A stretch of 6,331 bases of DNA from Euryarchaeota archaeon UBA220 (GTDB lineage: Archaea; Thermoplasmatota; Poseidoniia; Poseidoniales; Thalassarchaeaceae): positions 1-6,331 of the forward strand of contig DAON01000082.1 in the NCBI GenBank assembly GCA_002501885.1, given 5' to 3'. A program made the translations under genes and the position numbers. Under the pieces are notes generated by a model, which saw nothing but the letters and a program-made list of their open reading frames with translations, was not told the origin of the DNA and did not search any database. Shown here one piece after another: positions 1 to 6,127 of this stretch (its first letter is position 1; each line of letters starts with the position of its first letter).

Positions 1-30
1 GAGGTGCTGAGGCCCAAGGAACTAGATTGA
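1..30 (+). CDS. Possible 3' end of a plus-strand gene (partial)
   Basis: Frame 1 from the left edge reads EVLRPKELD and then a TGA stop at 28-30, directly abutting the stop codon of the minus-strand surface-protein gene at 31-33. Such tight tail-to-tail packing would suit this compact genome. Only nine codons are visible, so neither the reading frame nor a function can be confirmed. Frame 3 is also open here but runs deep into the antisense of the surface-protein gene and is less likely. The stretch has no obvious T-rich terminator for the minus-strand gene. Confidence 0.25.
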   Translation, partial: EVLRPKELD

Positions 31-3000
31 TTACCACTCGGTCTCAGAATTACGCATCGATATTGCAACAGCAGTAGCCCCGATTAGAAGAAGAAGAACT
101 AGGCCAACTGCGACCAGTGTCATCGAGTTGTTAGTAATCCAGTTTCCTCCACTGCCTCCAGAAATCAGTTTCTCAAGTTCTAGGGTCTGCTGCTGCTCAT
201 TGTACGGAGTTGTGGAAAGGTAGGTGTCTGTGGCTCTGACTTCTATTGTCATGTTGCCCTCAGGCAAGGTCGTTCGAACATCGAAAGAGAGTGTGTATAT
301 TCCATCGCCTGAGATCCTATCTCCGCCTGTTCCATCGTCCACCATGAGAAGCCAAGCCTCGGAGCTGCCAATTGGAGCTAGTCTGCCAATCTTTGCTTGT
401 GCAGAAGAGACTCCATCTGGATCATCAATTGCAACTTCCAGGAAGTGTGTAATCGGGTCACCACTAGAGGGAACATGTACTGTGTCGACTGTTTCTCCTT
501 CCCTGATAATGGCGATAGCCCCAATAATCGGAGCTTCATTCTCAATTGTCAACTTTGGTGCATCAATAGGGAAGCCTCCTGCGTGAGTATGCTCTGAAAT
601 CACTGTCTCGCCGTCGCCGTCGGTTATTCGGATTGGAATTGTTCGCTCCCCGGGAGACATGCCGGCCGGTACAGTAAATTGGCCAATCCATTCACCATTA
701 GTTTCGATTAGTTGGCTTAGCTCACCTCCGACACCAAGCAAGTCAACGGCTACAGATTCGACTCCATGACCATCCACTGCGGTGACTGTAACATCGACAA
801 TATCTCCACGGACCACGGATTCAGGTGAGAATTGTAGAGAAAGCATTCGGGGGGCTGCATTAGTAATCTCGATACTGGATTCCTCAACTATTGAGACCCA
901 GAAGTCATCAATTGTAACTGAGGTTTCGATTATGCCATGCTCTAGGCCGTCATAAATCACCAGTGCCGTCCAGATGTCATCATGGATGGTGTGGTCGCCA
1001 AGAAGACCAGTATCTGAGAGTTCGACTATTCCTAGACCAATGTCAGTCAAATCTATTGACACCGCTGTGACATCTGTATCGAAGTCATAGACTAGAACTT
1101 CTAGATGAGCGGAGTCTCCCTCAGTCAGTAGCCTGCCTTCTCTGAAACCTACAGAGAGTAGAGCCGGAGGAGTATTTTCTTCCTCTGAGATTACCGAAGG
1201 AGAGAGGACTCTGTCGACTGACTGATGTTCAACAAAAGCGAGATTTTCAGAGCTCCCGTTCTCGTCAAATGAGATGTCAATCCAGCGATAGACTTCATTC
1301 AGTAAACCAGCAAGTGGGCCCTCATTGACGACGCTACCTGATGCATATGTGTTACCGCCATAATCGCCAATCCACTCTGCTAGAGTGACATTGTGTCCAT
1401 CCATTTCACCATCTACAATCGACATCACATCGACTGAGAGTATGAGTGCGTTGTTACCTACAAGGGCAAAACTATCTCCTGGCACGAGAATCTCTGGAGC
1501 AGATCCGGTCTCTCTAGATATATGGTTCTCAAAGATACGGTTTGCTTCTGGTTGCTGAGCCTGTACGATAATAGGAGAGGACTCTGGATATTCATTATTC
1601 ACAGTTCCATTGTCCTCAATATACTGGTACCTGATGGTACGATTCCACCAGTCGACTTGTGGAACTGTGTACTCGTAGGTCAAGTTGTGCTCAGCTTGCC
1701 AGTCCTCAGTAATAGGGCCAATTGGAGTTGCAGAGACATTGAACCAAAACTCATTCTCGATTTTATCTACCTCAAACATAACACCAGTTGCATTCTCTTG
1801 AGTTCCTGAGTCAACAATTCTTCGAATCAATCCAAAACTACCCTCGGCATCACCGTCATAGGTTCCATCGAGTCTGATTGTATCTGCAATTGTCTCTCCT
1901 CCCATAGTCTCGAAATGAATGAGAGGAATGGTTCCGTTCACTTCGACTTCAAAGAAGTCGTCGTCAATTAAGAAACCAAAATCCCCACCGCCAAGAATCA
2001 GTGAGTGTTGTTCCTCTCTAATTCCATCTTCCCAGCGCTCTAGGATTCTGAACTCATCAAGATCAAATGAGAAATACTCGTTTGCGCCACTGTCGAGTCG
2101 CAGAGTAGCATTCGCTTCGAGTTGTAGATGCTGTAGTCTCCTTCTGTCATCTTCATCCCATGTCTCCCAATAGAATGATGAGAGTTGCCCAAATCCTCCT
2201 TCAGAACTGTTGTTATCTCCTCCATTGAAAGATAACCAACCAGTTCCGTCGATTAGGAAGCGCTCTGTAGAACTGCCTTCCTGCCATGAACGCAGAACCA
2301 GTACTTCGTGAACATCGACATCCACGGAGAATCCACTACTTCCTTCACCATCTTCTTCTGTGGTGTTCAGGAAGAGTGAGCCGTTTCCTCGCATCTCGAA
2401 GTCCTGATTCAAAAGTTCAACTCCATCATAAGTCTCGTTAAGCCAGATTGTCTCAAGGTTGAGTGCCAGCATGAGGCCTTGTGTGCCGTCCATAGAGTCT
2501 AGCAACAGAGTCCCATTTCCAAGTTCGTTGGACTCCAAAATATCGCCAGTTCTCTTCTGCCATCCTCTTCCCTCGAAGTCGATATTGTTGTCTTGTTCTG
2601 TACCCTCCATGTTCCAAGTTGTCTCTCTAGTGATCTCATGATCAGCCATAGGTTGATTCCAGCGAGTAATGGAGAGTTCTCTGGAGCAGGTGGCCTCGGA
2701 TGTTGTTACAGAAATCTGGACGTTGTCTCCAAACTCAGGCTCAGTATCGAGAATAATGTCAATCTCTCCACCAGCATTGATGTACGAGGCGTTTGAGTTG
2801 TCAGCAATTTGAATATCATCTCTGTGCTGCTCGACTGAAACTGTAACTGAAGTTGGAGTATCGCCTCCAGTGAATGGGGGGTCGAATATCACAAGATACC
2901 TATGCAGAACATCGAATGTAACATTCCAACCCCCGTCCCAATGCTCCTCGATATCCCAATCGACAAGTACGGCACAGGTAGTCTGCGTCTCTTCCTCAGC

Positions 3001-3072
3001 GAGAACCAACGATGCTTGGGTCGATAGCAAGAGAGTTACGAGGATCACAAGGGCTTGTCTCGCGCGAGGCAC
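31..3072 (-). CDS. Large exported membrane-anchored surface protein with tandem repeats and Ig-like domains
   Basis: The 1013-residue product begins with a signal peptide (residues 1-25: basic MPRAR, hydrophobic core, probable cleavage after LVLA). It ends with one membrane span (about 984-1006) and a short tail, RNSETEW, so nearly all of it should lie outside the cell. Residues 26-140 form a beta-rich domain with Cys33 and Cys129, a possible disulfide. Residues about 182-444 hold six degenerate repeats of 41-47 residues. Residues about 495-632 are unassigned. Three Ig-like domains follow, each opening at an N-x-(x)-P boundary (Asn633, Asn738, Asn845). Domains 1 and 3 carry an Asp/Gly-rich loop (about 685-703 and 910-928; DDGTGGDRISGDG in the latter) like that in choice-of-anchor-type extracellular domains. 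About 19 N-x-S/T sequons and many Asp/Glu suggest a glycosylated, acidic envelope protein. The start is GTG at 3070-3072: the only in-frame candidate before an upstream stop, and it gives a clean signal peptide. Role inferred as cell-surface structure or adhesion; no catalytic motif was recognised. Confidence 0.9.
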   Translation of the reverse strand: MPRARQALVILVTLLLSTQASLVLAEEETQTTCAVLVDWDIEEHWDGGWNVTFDVLHRYLVIFDPPFTGGDTPTSVTVSVEQHRDDIQIADNSNASYINAGGEIDIILDTEPEFGDNVQISVTTSEATCSRELSITRWNQPMADHEITRETTWNMEGTEQDNNIDFEGRGWQKRTGDILESNELGNGTLLLDSMDGTQGLMLALNLETIWLNETYDGVELLNQDFEMRGNGSLFLNTTEEDGEGSSGFSVDVDVHEVLVLRSWQEGSSTERFLIDGTGWLSFNGGDNNSSEGGFGQLSSFYWETWDEDDRRRLQHLQLEANATLRLDSGANEYFSFDLDEFRILERWEDGIREEQHSLILGGGDFGFLIDDDFFEVEVNGTIPLIHFETMGGETIADTIRLDGTYDGDAEGSFGLIRRIVDSGTQENATGVMFEVDKIENEFWFNVSATPIGPITEDWQAEHNLTYEYTVPQVDWWNRTIRYQYIEDNGTVNNEYPESSPIIVQAQQPEANRIFENHISRETGSAPEILVPGDSFALVGNNALILSVDVMSIVDGEMDGHNVTLAEWIGDYGGNTYASGSVVNEGPLAGLLNEVYRWIDISFDENGSSENLAFVEHQSVDRVLSPSVISEEENTPPALLSVGFREGRLLTEGDSAHLEVLVYDFDTDVTAVSIDLTDIGLGIVELSDTGLLGDHTIHDDIWTALVIYDGLEHGIIETSVTIDDFWVSIVEESSIEITNAAPRMLSLQFSPESVVRGDIVDVTVTAVDGHGVESVAVDLLGVGGELSQLIETNGEWIGQFTVPAGMSPGERTIPIRITDGDGETVISEHTHAGGFPIDAPKLTIENEAPIIGAIAIIREGETVDTVHVPSSGDPITHFLEVAIDDPDGVSSAQAKIGRLAPIGSSEAWLLMVDDGTGGDRISGDGIYTLSFDVRTTLPEGNMTIEVRATDTYLSTTPYNEQQQTLELEKLISGGSGGNWITNNSMTLVAVGLVLLLLIGATAVAISMRNSETEW

Positions 3073-3085
3073 AGCATGTGCCTCG
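3065..3085 (-). repeat. Perfect 9-3-9 inverted repeat over the GTG start of the surface-protein gene
   Basis: In the gene's sense direction the arms are CGAGGCACA and TGTGCCTCG, with loop TGC and all nine base pairs matching. The 3' arm contains the GTG start (3072-3070). The 5' arm contains GAGG (3084-3081), a Shine-Dalgarno-like motif eight bases from the start codon. If transcribed, the hairpin would bury both the ribosome-binding motif and the start codon. No T-run follows, so it does not look like an intrinsic terminator. Confidence 0.85.
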
Positions 3086-3091
3086 AATCAT

Positions 3092-3101
3092 GAGATATGA
3101 A
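3092..3101 (-). promoter_or_regulatory. TATA-like box for the surface-protein gene
   Basis: In the sense direction the stretch reads TCATATCTC, centred about 25 bases upstream of the GTG start. This is the archaeal TATA spacing expected if transcription begins at or close to the start codon. It sits in the 46-base gap behind the upstream gene, so the surface-protein gene may have its own promoter. If it is used, the 5' arm of the start-codon hairpin would not be in the mRNA. Called by eye. Confidence 0.35.
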
Positions 3102-3118
3102 TCGATTCCCGCCCTGTA

Positions 3119-3532
3119 CTAGAACAGAGGCTCTTCGTAATCGTCATCCTCTCCCGAGCGTTCTCTCCACAATGAGGTGGGGACATCGTCGTAAACGCCG
3201 GCATAAGGGTCTTCGTCCTCCTTACTTGCCTCGCCTTCAGCAGCAAGTCTAGCAAGCTCCTCGGCATTGGACTTGAATTTCCAGTAGTGAATTCTCCACT
3301 CGCGCCCATCCCAAAGTGTGGTCTCTTCTGATTCAGTTGTCAGCAAGTCATAGTCCTGCAACTGATAGAACAGGTTACGATCAGTTGGCTCGAGAGCGTT
3401 GTCGATGATACGATTGGAGAAACCGAAGAATCCGAGTGCATGCTCGGCGATGGTCTCAGCGACTGAGGTCTCCATATCGGCATCGACCTTATGCCGAATA
3501 GCGTCGGTCAATTGTGCTAGTGTCAATCCCAT
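3119..3532 (-). CDS. Small conserved archaeal protein of unknown function (DUF6015-like)
   Basis: The 137-residue product has no signal peptide or membrane span and is probably cytoplasmic. Residues 1-35 look like two amphipathic helices. A distinctive core follows: GFFGFSNRIIDNALEP (34-49), DRNLFYQLQDYDLL (51-64) and ETTLWDGREWRIHYW (70-84). The helix-helix-then-strand order with a YDLL step resembles a winged-helix fold, but this is inference. The tail (about 96-137) is low in hydrophobics and very acidic, so probably disordered. The core recalls the family I know as DUF6015 from Thermoplasmata; this is from memory and not checked. The ATG start is supported by GGAGGG (plus-strand 3538-3543) five bases upstream. 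The gene lies 46 bases ahead of the surface-protein gene on the same strand, so co-transcription is possible. It is divergent from the agmatinase gene. No function is assigned. Confidence 0.85.
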   Translation of the reverse strand: MGLTLAQLTDAIRHKVDADMETSVAETIAEHALGFFGFSNRIIDNALEPTDRNLFYQLQDYDLLTTESEETTLWDGREWRIHYWKFKSNAEELARLAAEGEASKEDEDPYAGVYDDVPTSLWRERSGEDDDYEEPLF

Positions 3533-3537
3533 CTAAT

Positions 3538-3543
3538 CCCTCC
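3538..3543 (-). promoter_or_regulatory. Strong Shine-Dalgarno site for the 137-residue protein
   Basis: In sense direction GGAGGG precedes the ATG by five bases (ATTAG). It is complementary to the archaeal 16S rRNA 3' end and is the only clear Shine-Dalgarno motif I see ahead of any gene here. It fixes the start at 3532 and implies a transcript with a 5' leader. Confidence 0.65.
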
Positions 3544-3569
3544 GCGGCGAGTATAGATGAGAGGCCGCG
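3543..3569. promoter_or_regulatory. Divergent promoter region with an inverted repeat flanking a TATA-like core
   Basis: Arms CGCGGC (3543-3548) and GCCGCG (3564-3569) enclose a 15-base spacer holding GTATAGATG. On the minus strand the core reads CTATAC. It lies only about 20 bases from the ATG, which conflicts with a leader carrying the Shine-Dalgarno site. The alternative TATA-like TTGAAATAG (plus-strand 3571-3579) would give a leader of about 17 bases and fits better. The inverted repeat could be an operator for a dimeric regulator of the 137-residue protein. Function is inferred. Confidence 0.3.
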
Positions 3570-3623
3570 CTATTTCAACAGTCCTTCCCTGTGCCCTGAA
3601 AAAGGTCAATTTCTCTCCGAAGC

Positions 3624-3632
3624 CGTTAATCT
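3624..3632 (+). promoter_or_regulatory. Weak TATA-like box for the agmatinase-like gene
   Basis: GTTAATC lies about 26 bases upstream of the GTG start at 3654, the spacing expected for a leaderless archaeal transcript. No Shine-Dalgarno motif precedes the GTG, which agrees with leaderless translation. The match to a TATA consensus is weak. Confidence 0.3.
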
Positions 3633-3653
3633 TCCTGCTACTTTCGCGACCTC

Positions 3654-4571
3654 GTGGAAGAGCAGCAGAAAGTTACTTTCCTCGGTCTCGAAGAGTTCGA
3701 AGATGGACCATGGGACATTGTGATTCTGCCAATTCCATTTGAGATGACAACAAGCTGGGGAGAGGGTACGAAAGATGGTCCTGCAGCTTGTATCTCTGCT
3801 AGTTCTCAAGTAGAATTGTACGACCCATTGCTTCCCGAGGAGCTGCCTTGTGGGATGAGAATGCATACTGCAGAAGCATGGTCGTCAAATGCTGGAACTA
3901 TGATGGAGCAATTAGATTCGATTAGAGACTATGCAGTAAAGTGGATGGATGGTGAGCAATTTCCGTTATTCCTAGGCGGTGAACACGGTATTTTGCCCCC
4001 TTTGATGCAGGCTGCTACAGGACATCCTTCATTGGGAGGGGATTTGAGTCGCCTAACGCTAATTCAGGTTGATGCCCATGCTGACCTTAGGGATCAACTT
4101 GGAGGAGAGAGGTTCTCTCATGGAACCGCAGTCAGGAGATCACTCGATGCAGGCATAGGCCATGTAGTCCAAATTGGTACACGAGCGCTATCCAAAGAGG
4201 AGGCAGAATTTTCTCACAAAGATGAGCGAGTGGAAACCTGGTATGCCAGAGATTTCATGGGCGTGTGTGACGGACCAGAAGGATGGGCTGCACTCAAAGA
4301 AAGAATTTCGCAAATAGAAGGTCCCGTCTGGTTGACTTTCGATGTAGACGGTCTCGACGGTTCGCTTGTTCCAGATACCGGCACTCCAGTTCCTGGAGGT
4401 TTGAGTCATTGGGCAGCTGTTGAGATCATCGAGGACCTATTCGCAAGTTCTGCTGAGGTCATTGGGGCTGATGTCAACGAAATCGTTCCCGGTGAGGACC
4501 GTCTAACTCAATTCAACGCAGCACTAATCGCCACCAAAATAATGGCTGCTCATGTTGCTAGTAGCAACTAG
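3654..4571 (+). CDS. speB: Agmatinase-family ureohydrolase
   Basis: The 305-residue length is normal for agmatinases of the arginase/ureohydrolase superfamily. These cytoplasmic enzymes use two Mn ions to hydrolyse a guanidino group and release urea; agmatinase converts agmatine to putrescine. All six metal ligands are visible: His111 in GGEHG, Asp140, His142 and Asp144 in DAHAD, and Asp230 and Asp232 in FDVDGLD. SHGTAVRR (155-162) matches the agmatinase-type HGT loop better than the arginase HGQ type. Glu276 in ADVNEIVP sits where the guanidinium-binding Glu is found. Two departures from the usual motifs are GGEHG for GGDHS and LDGSLVP for LDPSxxP. The start is GTG at 3654, which gives a normal N-terminus. 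The gene is divergent from the 137-residue protein and 57 bases ahead of the carboxypeptidase gene. The family is secure; the substrate (agmatine, guanidinobutyrate or another) is less so. Confidence 0.9.
   Translation: MEEQQKVTFLGLEEFEDGPWDIVILPIPFEMTTSWGEGTKDGPAACISASSQVELYDPLLPEELPCGMRMHTAEAWSSNAGTMMEQLDSIRDYAVKWMDGEQFPLFLGGEHGILPPLMQAATGHPSLGGDLSRLTLIQVDAHADLRDQLGGERFSHGTAVRRSLDAGIGHVVQIGTRALSKEEAEFSHKDERVETWYARDFMGVCDGPEGWAALKERISQIEGPVWLTFDVDGLDGSLVPDTGTPVPGGLSHWAAVEIIEDLFASSAEVIGADVNEIVPGEDRLTQFNAALIATKIMAAHVASSN
4554..4568 (+). repeat. Perfect 6-3-6 inverted repeat at the end of the agmatinase-like gene
   Basis: Arms GTTGCT and AGCAAC with loop AGT end one base before the TAG stop codon. 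An overlapping alternative pairs CTAGT (4558-4562) with ACTAG (4567-4571), which includes the stop. No T-run follows, so intrinsic termination is not evident. It could be an mRNA 3'-end or processing structure. Confidence 0.6.
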
Positions 4572-4618
4572 TGGCAAAATCCACATCTAGTGCCAACAAT
4601 TGTAGATGAAGACCTTCT

Positions 4619-4639
4619 CAGCGGCGCTATGCGCCGCTG
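4619..4639 (+). repeat. Perfect 9-3-9 inverted repeat over the ATG start of the carboxypeptidase gene
   Basis: Arms CAGCGGCGC and GCGCCGCTG flank the loop TAT, with all nine pairs matching and eight of them G-C apart from one A-T. The ATG at 4629-4631 lies across the loop and the first base of the 3' arm. The geometry is the same as at the surface-protein start, but the arm sequences are unrelated. No Shine-Dalgarno motif or T-run is present nearby. Confidence 0.85.
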
Positions 4640-6032
4640 GGCAGCAATCATACTCACATCCCTGGTGCTTACTGTGCCCGTTGCGCCGGCGGCATCCGCA
4701 CAGATAGGTCAGCCGGACATAATTCAGGAGCACTGGTATCATTCCTATGCAACACTGACATTAGATGTCAATGCATGGGCGGATGATTACCCCGAAATCG
4801 TGAATTTATTGGTCGTAGGTCAAACAGAATTGGGAAGAAACCTATGGATGTTACAGATTTCAGATTGGAGTCAGGAGACAAAACCCGATGGGTCTGCTAA
4901 AGAAGTCGTTTACATCGACGGAGGGCATCATGGGAACGAACATTTAGGAACAGAGCTCGCATTTCTGGTAGCTGAATATTATATCGAGGGTTGGGCCGAT
5001 GGAGAAGAAGAGGTACTAGATGTATTGGCAACTACTGAATTACATATTCTCATCATGCTAAATGCAGATGGAAATGACTTCGATACCAGATGGAATGTCA
5101 ATCAGGTAGACCTGAATAGAAACTATGACCATTATTGGAACACATGCCCTACTACTCAGCCCGGGAGTTCGGCATTCAGTGAATCAGAGACTCTTGCAAA
5201 TTCGATTTACATGAACGAAGTAGTCCCTCATGCCGATCTATACATCACAATGCATACTGGAGTTTGGATTATGCTCTACCCCTGGGGGAAATGGCCAGAG
5301 CAGCCTTCTGACTGGGAAATGTATCACCATATTAGAGATGAAGTGAATTCAAACATTTCAGACATACCTATTCGTAACGCTAACCAAGGACTATACCCCA
5401 ATTGTGGAACTAGTCGTGATTATGGCTACGGTATTATGGGGTACCCGACTTTCACCTTTGAGACCGATGATGAGCAATTCCTTCTAGGATCCATAGAGGC
5501 AGTCTCAGACAGATTGGGTGAAGAACTCGATGTGATGAATTATCTAATTGAGAATGTGTGGTACTGGAGAGCTAGGTTGGTAGTTGATTCATTAGCCATA
5601 GATGGGTCTCGAGTTGAGTTATCAGTTTCTAACCTAGGTAGGGCTTCTACGGCAAATGCCACTCTAGTCTATATCGATGAAGATGGTGCCGAGTTTGTCC
5701 CTAGTATTTCTCTGGAAAAGGAGCCATGTGCTATAGAATCACAGTTTAATTACTCGCTTGTAGGATGTGGATTTCAGGTCAATGCCACCAATAGTACGCA
5801 GATTACCCTCGACTTCGAAGGCGTGAAGATTTCTGAGGATGGGCAATTCTTTCTACACTATCAGAAGCGAGTGGTCGATGCGTCGATGTGGGCGATTGAG
5901 GAAGTCAACAATAGCGTTGTTGGGAAAAAATCTGTAGAGTCAGGTCTGCTTCCTGCCCCTTCGTTAATCCTAGTTTTAGTCTCCTTCGCTCTAGCGGCGA
6001 TTAATGGAAGAAATAGTAGAATTGAACCTTAA
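4629..6032 (+). CDS. Secreted M14-family zinc carboxypeptidase with C-terminal Ig-like domain and membrane anchor
   Basis: The enzyme should remove C-terminal residues from peptides outside the cell. I start it at the ATG at 4629 (467 residues), because MRRWAAIILTSLVLTVPVAPAASA is a textbook signal peptide. The GTG at 4590 would add 13 acidic residues ahead of it. The M14 catalytic set is complete: zinc ligands His101 and Glu104 (HGNE) and His209 (ITMHTG); substrate-binding Arg154, Asn163-Arg164 (VDLNRN) and Tyr256; catalytic Glu278 (FTFETD). Arg263 occupies the specificity position (255 in bovine carboxypeptidase A). Cys173/Cys259 and Cys367/Cys380 may form disulfides. Residues about 312-425 look like a beta-sandwich domain with several N-x-S/T sequons. 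The C-terminus has LPAPS, a hydrophobic stretch (about 440-459) and a short tail with two Arg. There is no obvious propeptide. It lies 57 bases after the ureohydrolase gene and may be co-transcribed with it. Confidence 0.92.
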   Translation: MRRWAAIILTSLVLTVPVAPAASAQIGQPDIIQEHWYHSYATLTLDVNAWADDYPEIVNLLVVGQTELGRNLWMLQISDWSQETKPDGSAKEVVYIDGGHHGNEHLGTELAFLVAEYYIEGWADGEEEVLDVLATTELHILIMLNADGNDFDTRWNVNQVDLNRNYDHYWNTCPTTQPGSSAFSESETLANSIYMNEVVPHADLYITMHTGVWIMLYPWGKWPEQPSDWEMYHHIRDEVNSNISDIPIRNANQGLYPNCGTSRDYGYGIMGYPTFTFETDDEQFLLGSIEAVSDRLGEELDVMNYLIENVWYWRARLVVDSLAIDGSRVELSVSNLGRASTANATLVYIDEDGAEFVPSISLEKEPCAIESQFNYSLVGCGFQVNATNSTQITLDFEGVKISEDGQFFLHYQKRVVDASMWAIEEVNNSVVGKKSVESGLLPAPSLILVLVSFALAAINGRNSRIEP

Positions 6033-6127
6033 TTTGTATATTCATTATACTAATTTTCACTCTAAAGTATTGATTTTCAAAGCAATTCTTTGTATATTGC
6101 TACCAAATCGCAGTCTTCGGCGATAAG
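6033..6127 (+). promoter_or_regulatory. AT-rich intergenic region with duplicated TATA-like decamer
   Basis: This 95-base gap is clearly more AT-rich than the genes around it. TTTGTATATT occurs twice, at 6033-6042 and 6089-6098. The second copy is centred about 34 bases before the ATG at 6128, which predicts a transcription start near 6119 and a leader of under ten bases. The first copy overlaps a short inverted repeat, GTATA (6036-6040) and TATAC (6046-6050), followed by TAATTTT, which could help end transcription of the carboxypeptidase gene. No Shine-Dalgarno motif precedes the downstream start. Confidence 0.5.

Noticed and set aside
224..2796. Several plus-strand open frames of 60-120 codons opposite the surface-protein gene (for example 224-586, 1522-1809, 1919-2173)
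   Set aside because: They are antisense shadows of a long, well-supported minus-strand gene. They have no recognisable domains, promoters or ribosome-binding sites, and their products are rich in Ser and Pro as expected from reversed codons.
3065..3085. Start-codon hairpins as intrinsic transcription terminators of the genes upstream
   Set aside because: Neither this hairpin nor the one at 4619-4639 is followed by a T-run, and both extend into the coding region of the next gene.
4188..4409. Minus-strand open frame of 73 codons inside the ureohydrolase gene
   Set aside because: It lies opposite the metal-binding coding region of a clear ureohydrolase and has no family features.
4590..4628. 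GTG at 4590 as the start of the carboxypeptidase gene
   Set aside because: It adds 13 acidic residues before an otherwise ideal signal peptide and lacks a ribosome-binding site. The ATG at 4629 is the better start.
3065..4639. The two 9-3-9 repeats as binding sites for one shared transcription factor
   Set aside because: The arm sequences (CGAGGCACA and CAGCGGCGC) have no convincing common motif; only the geometry is shared.
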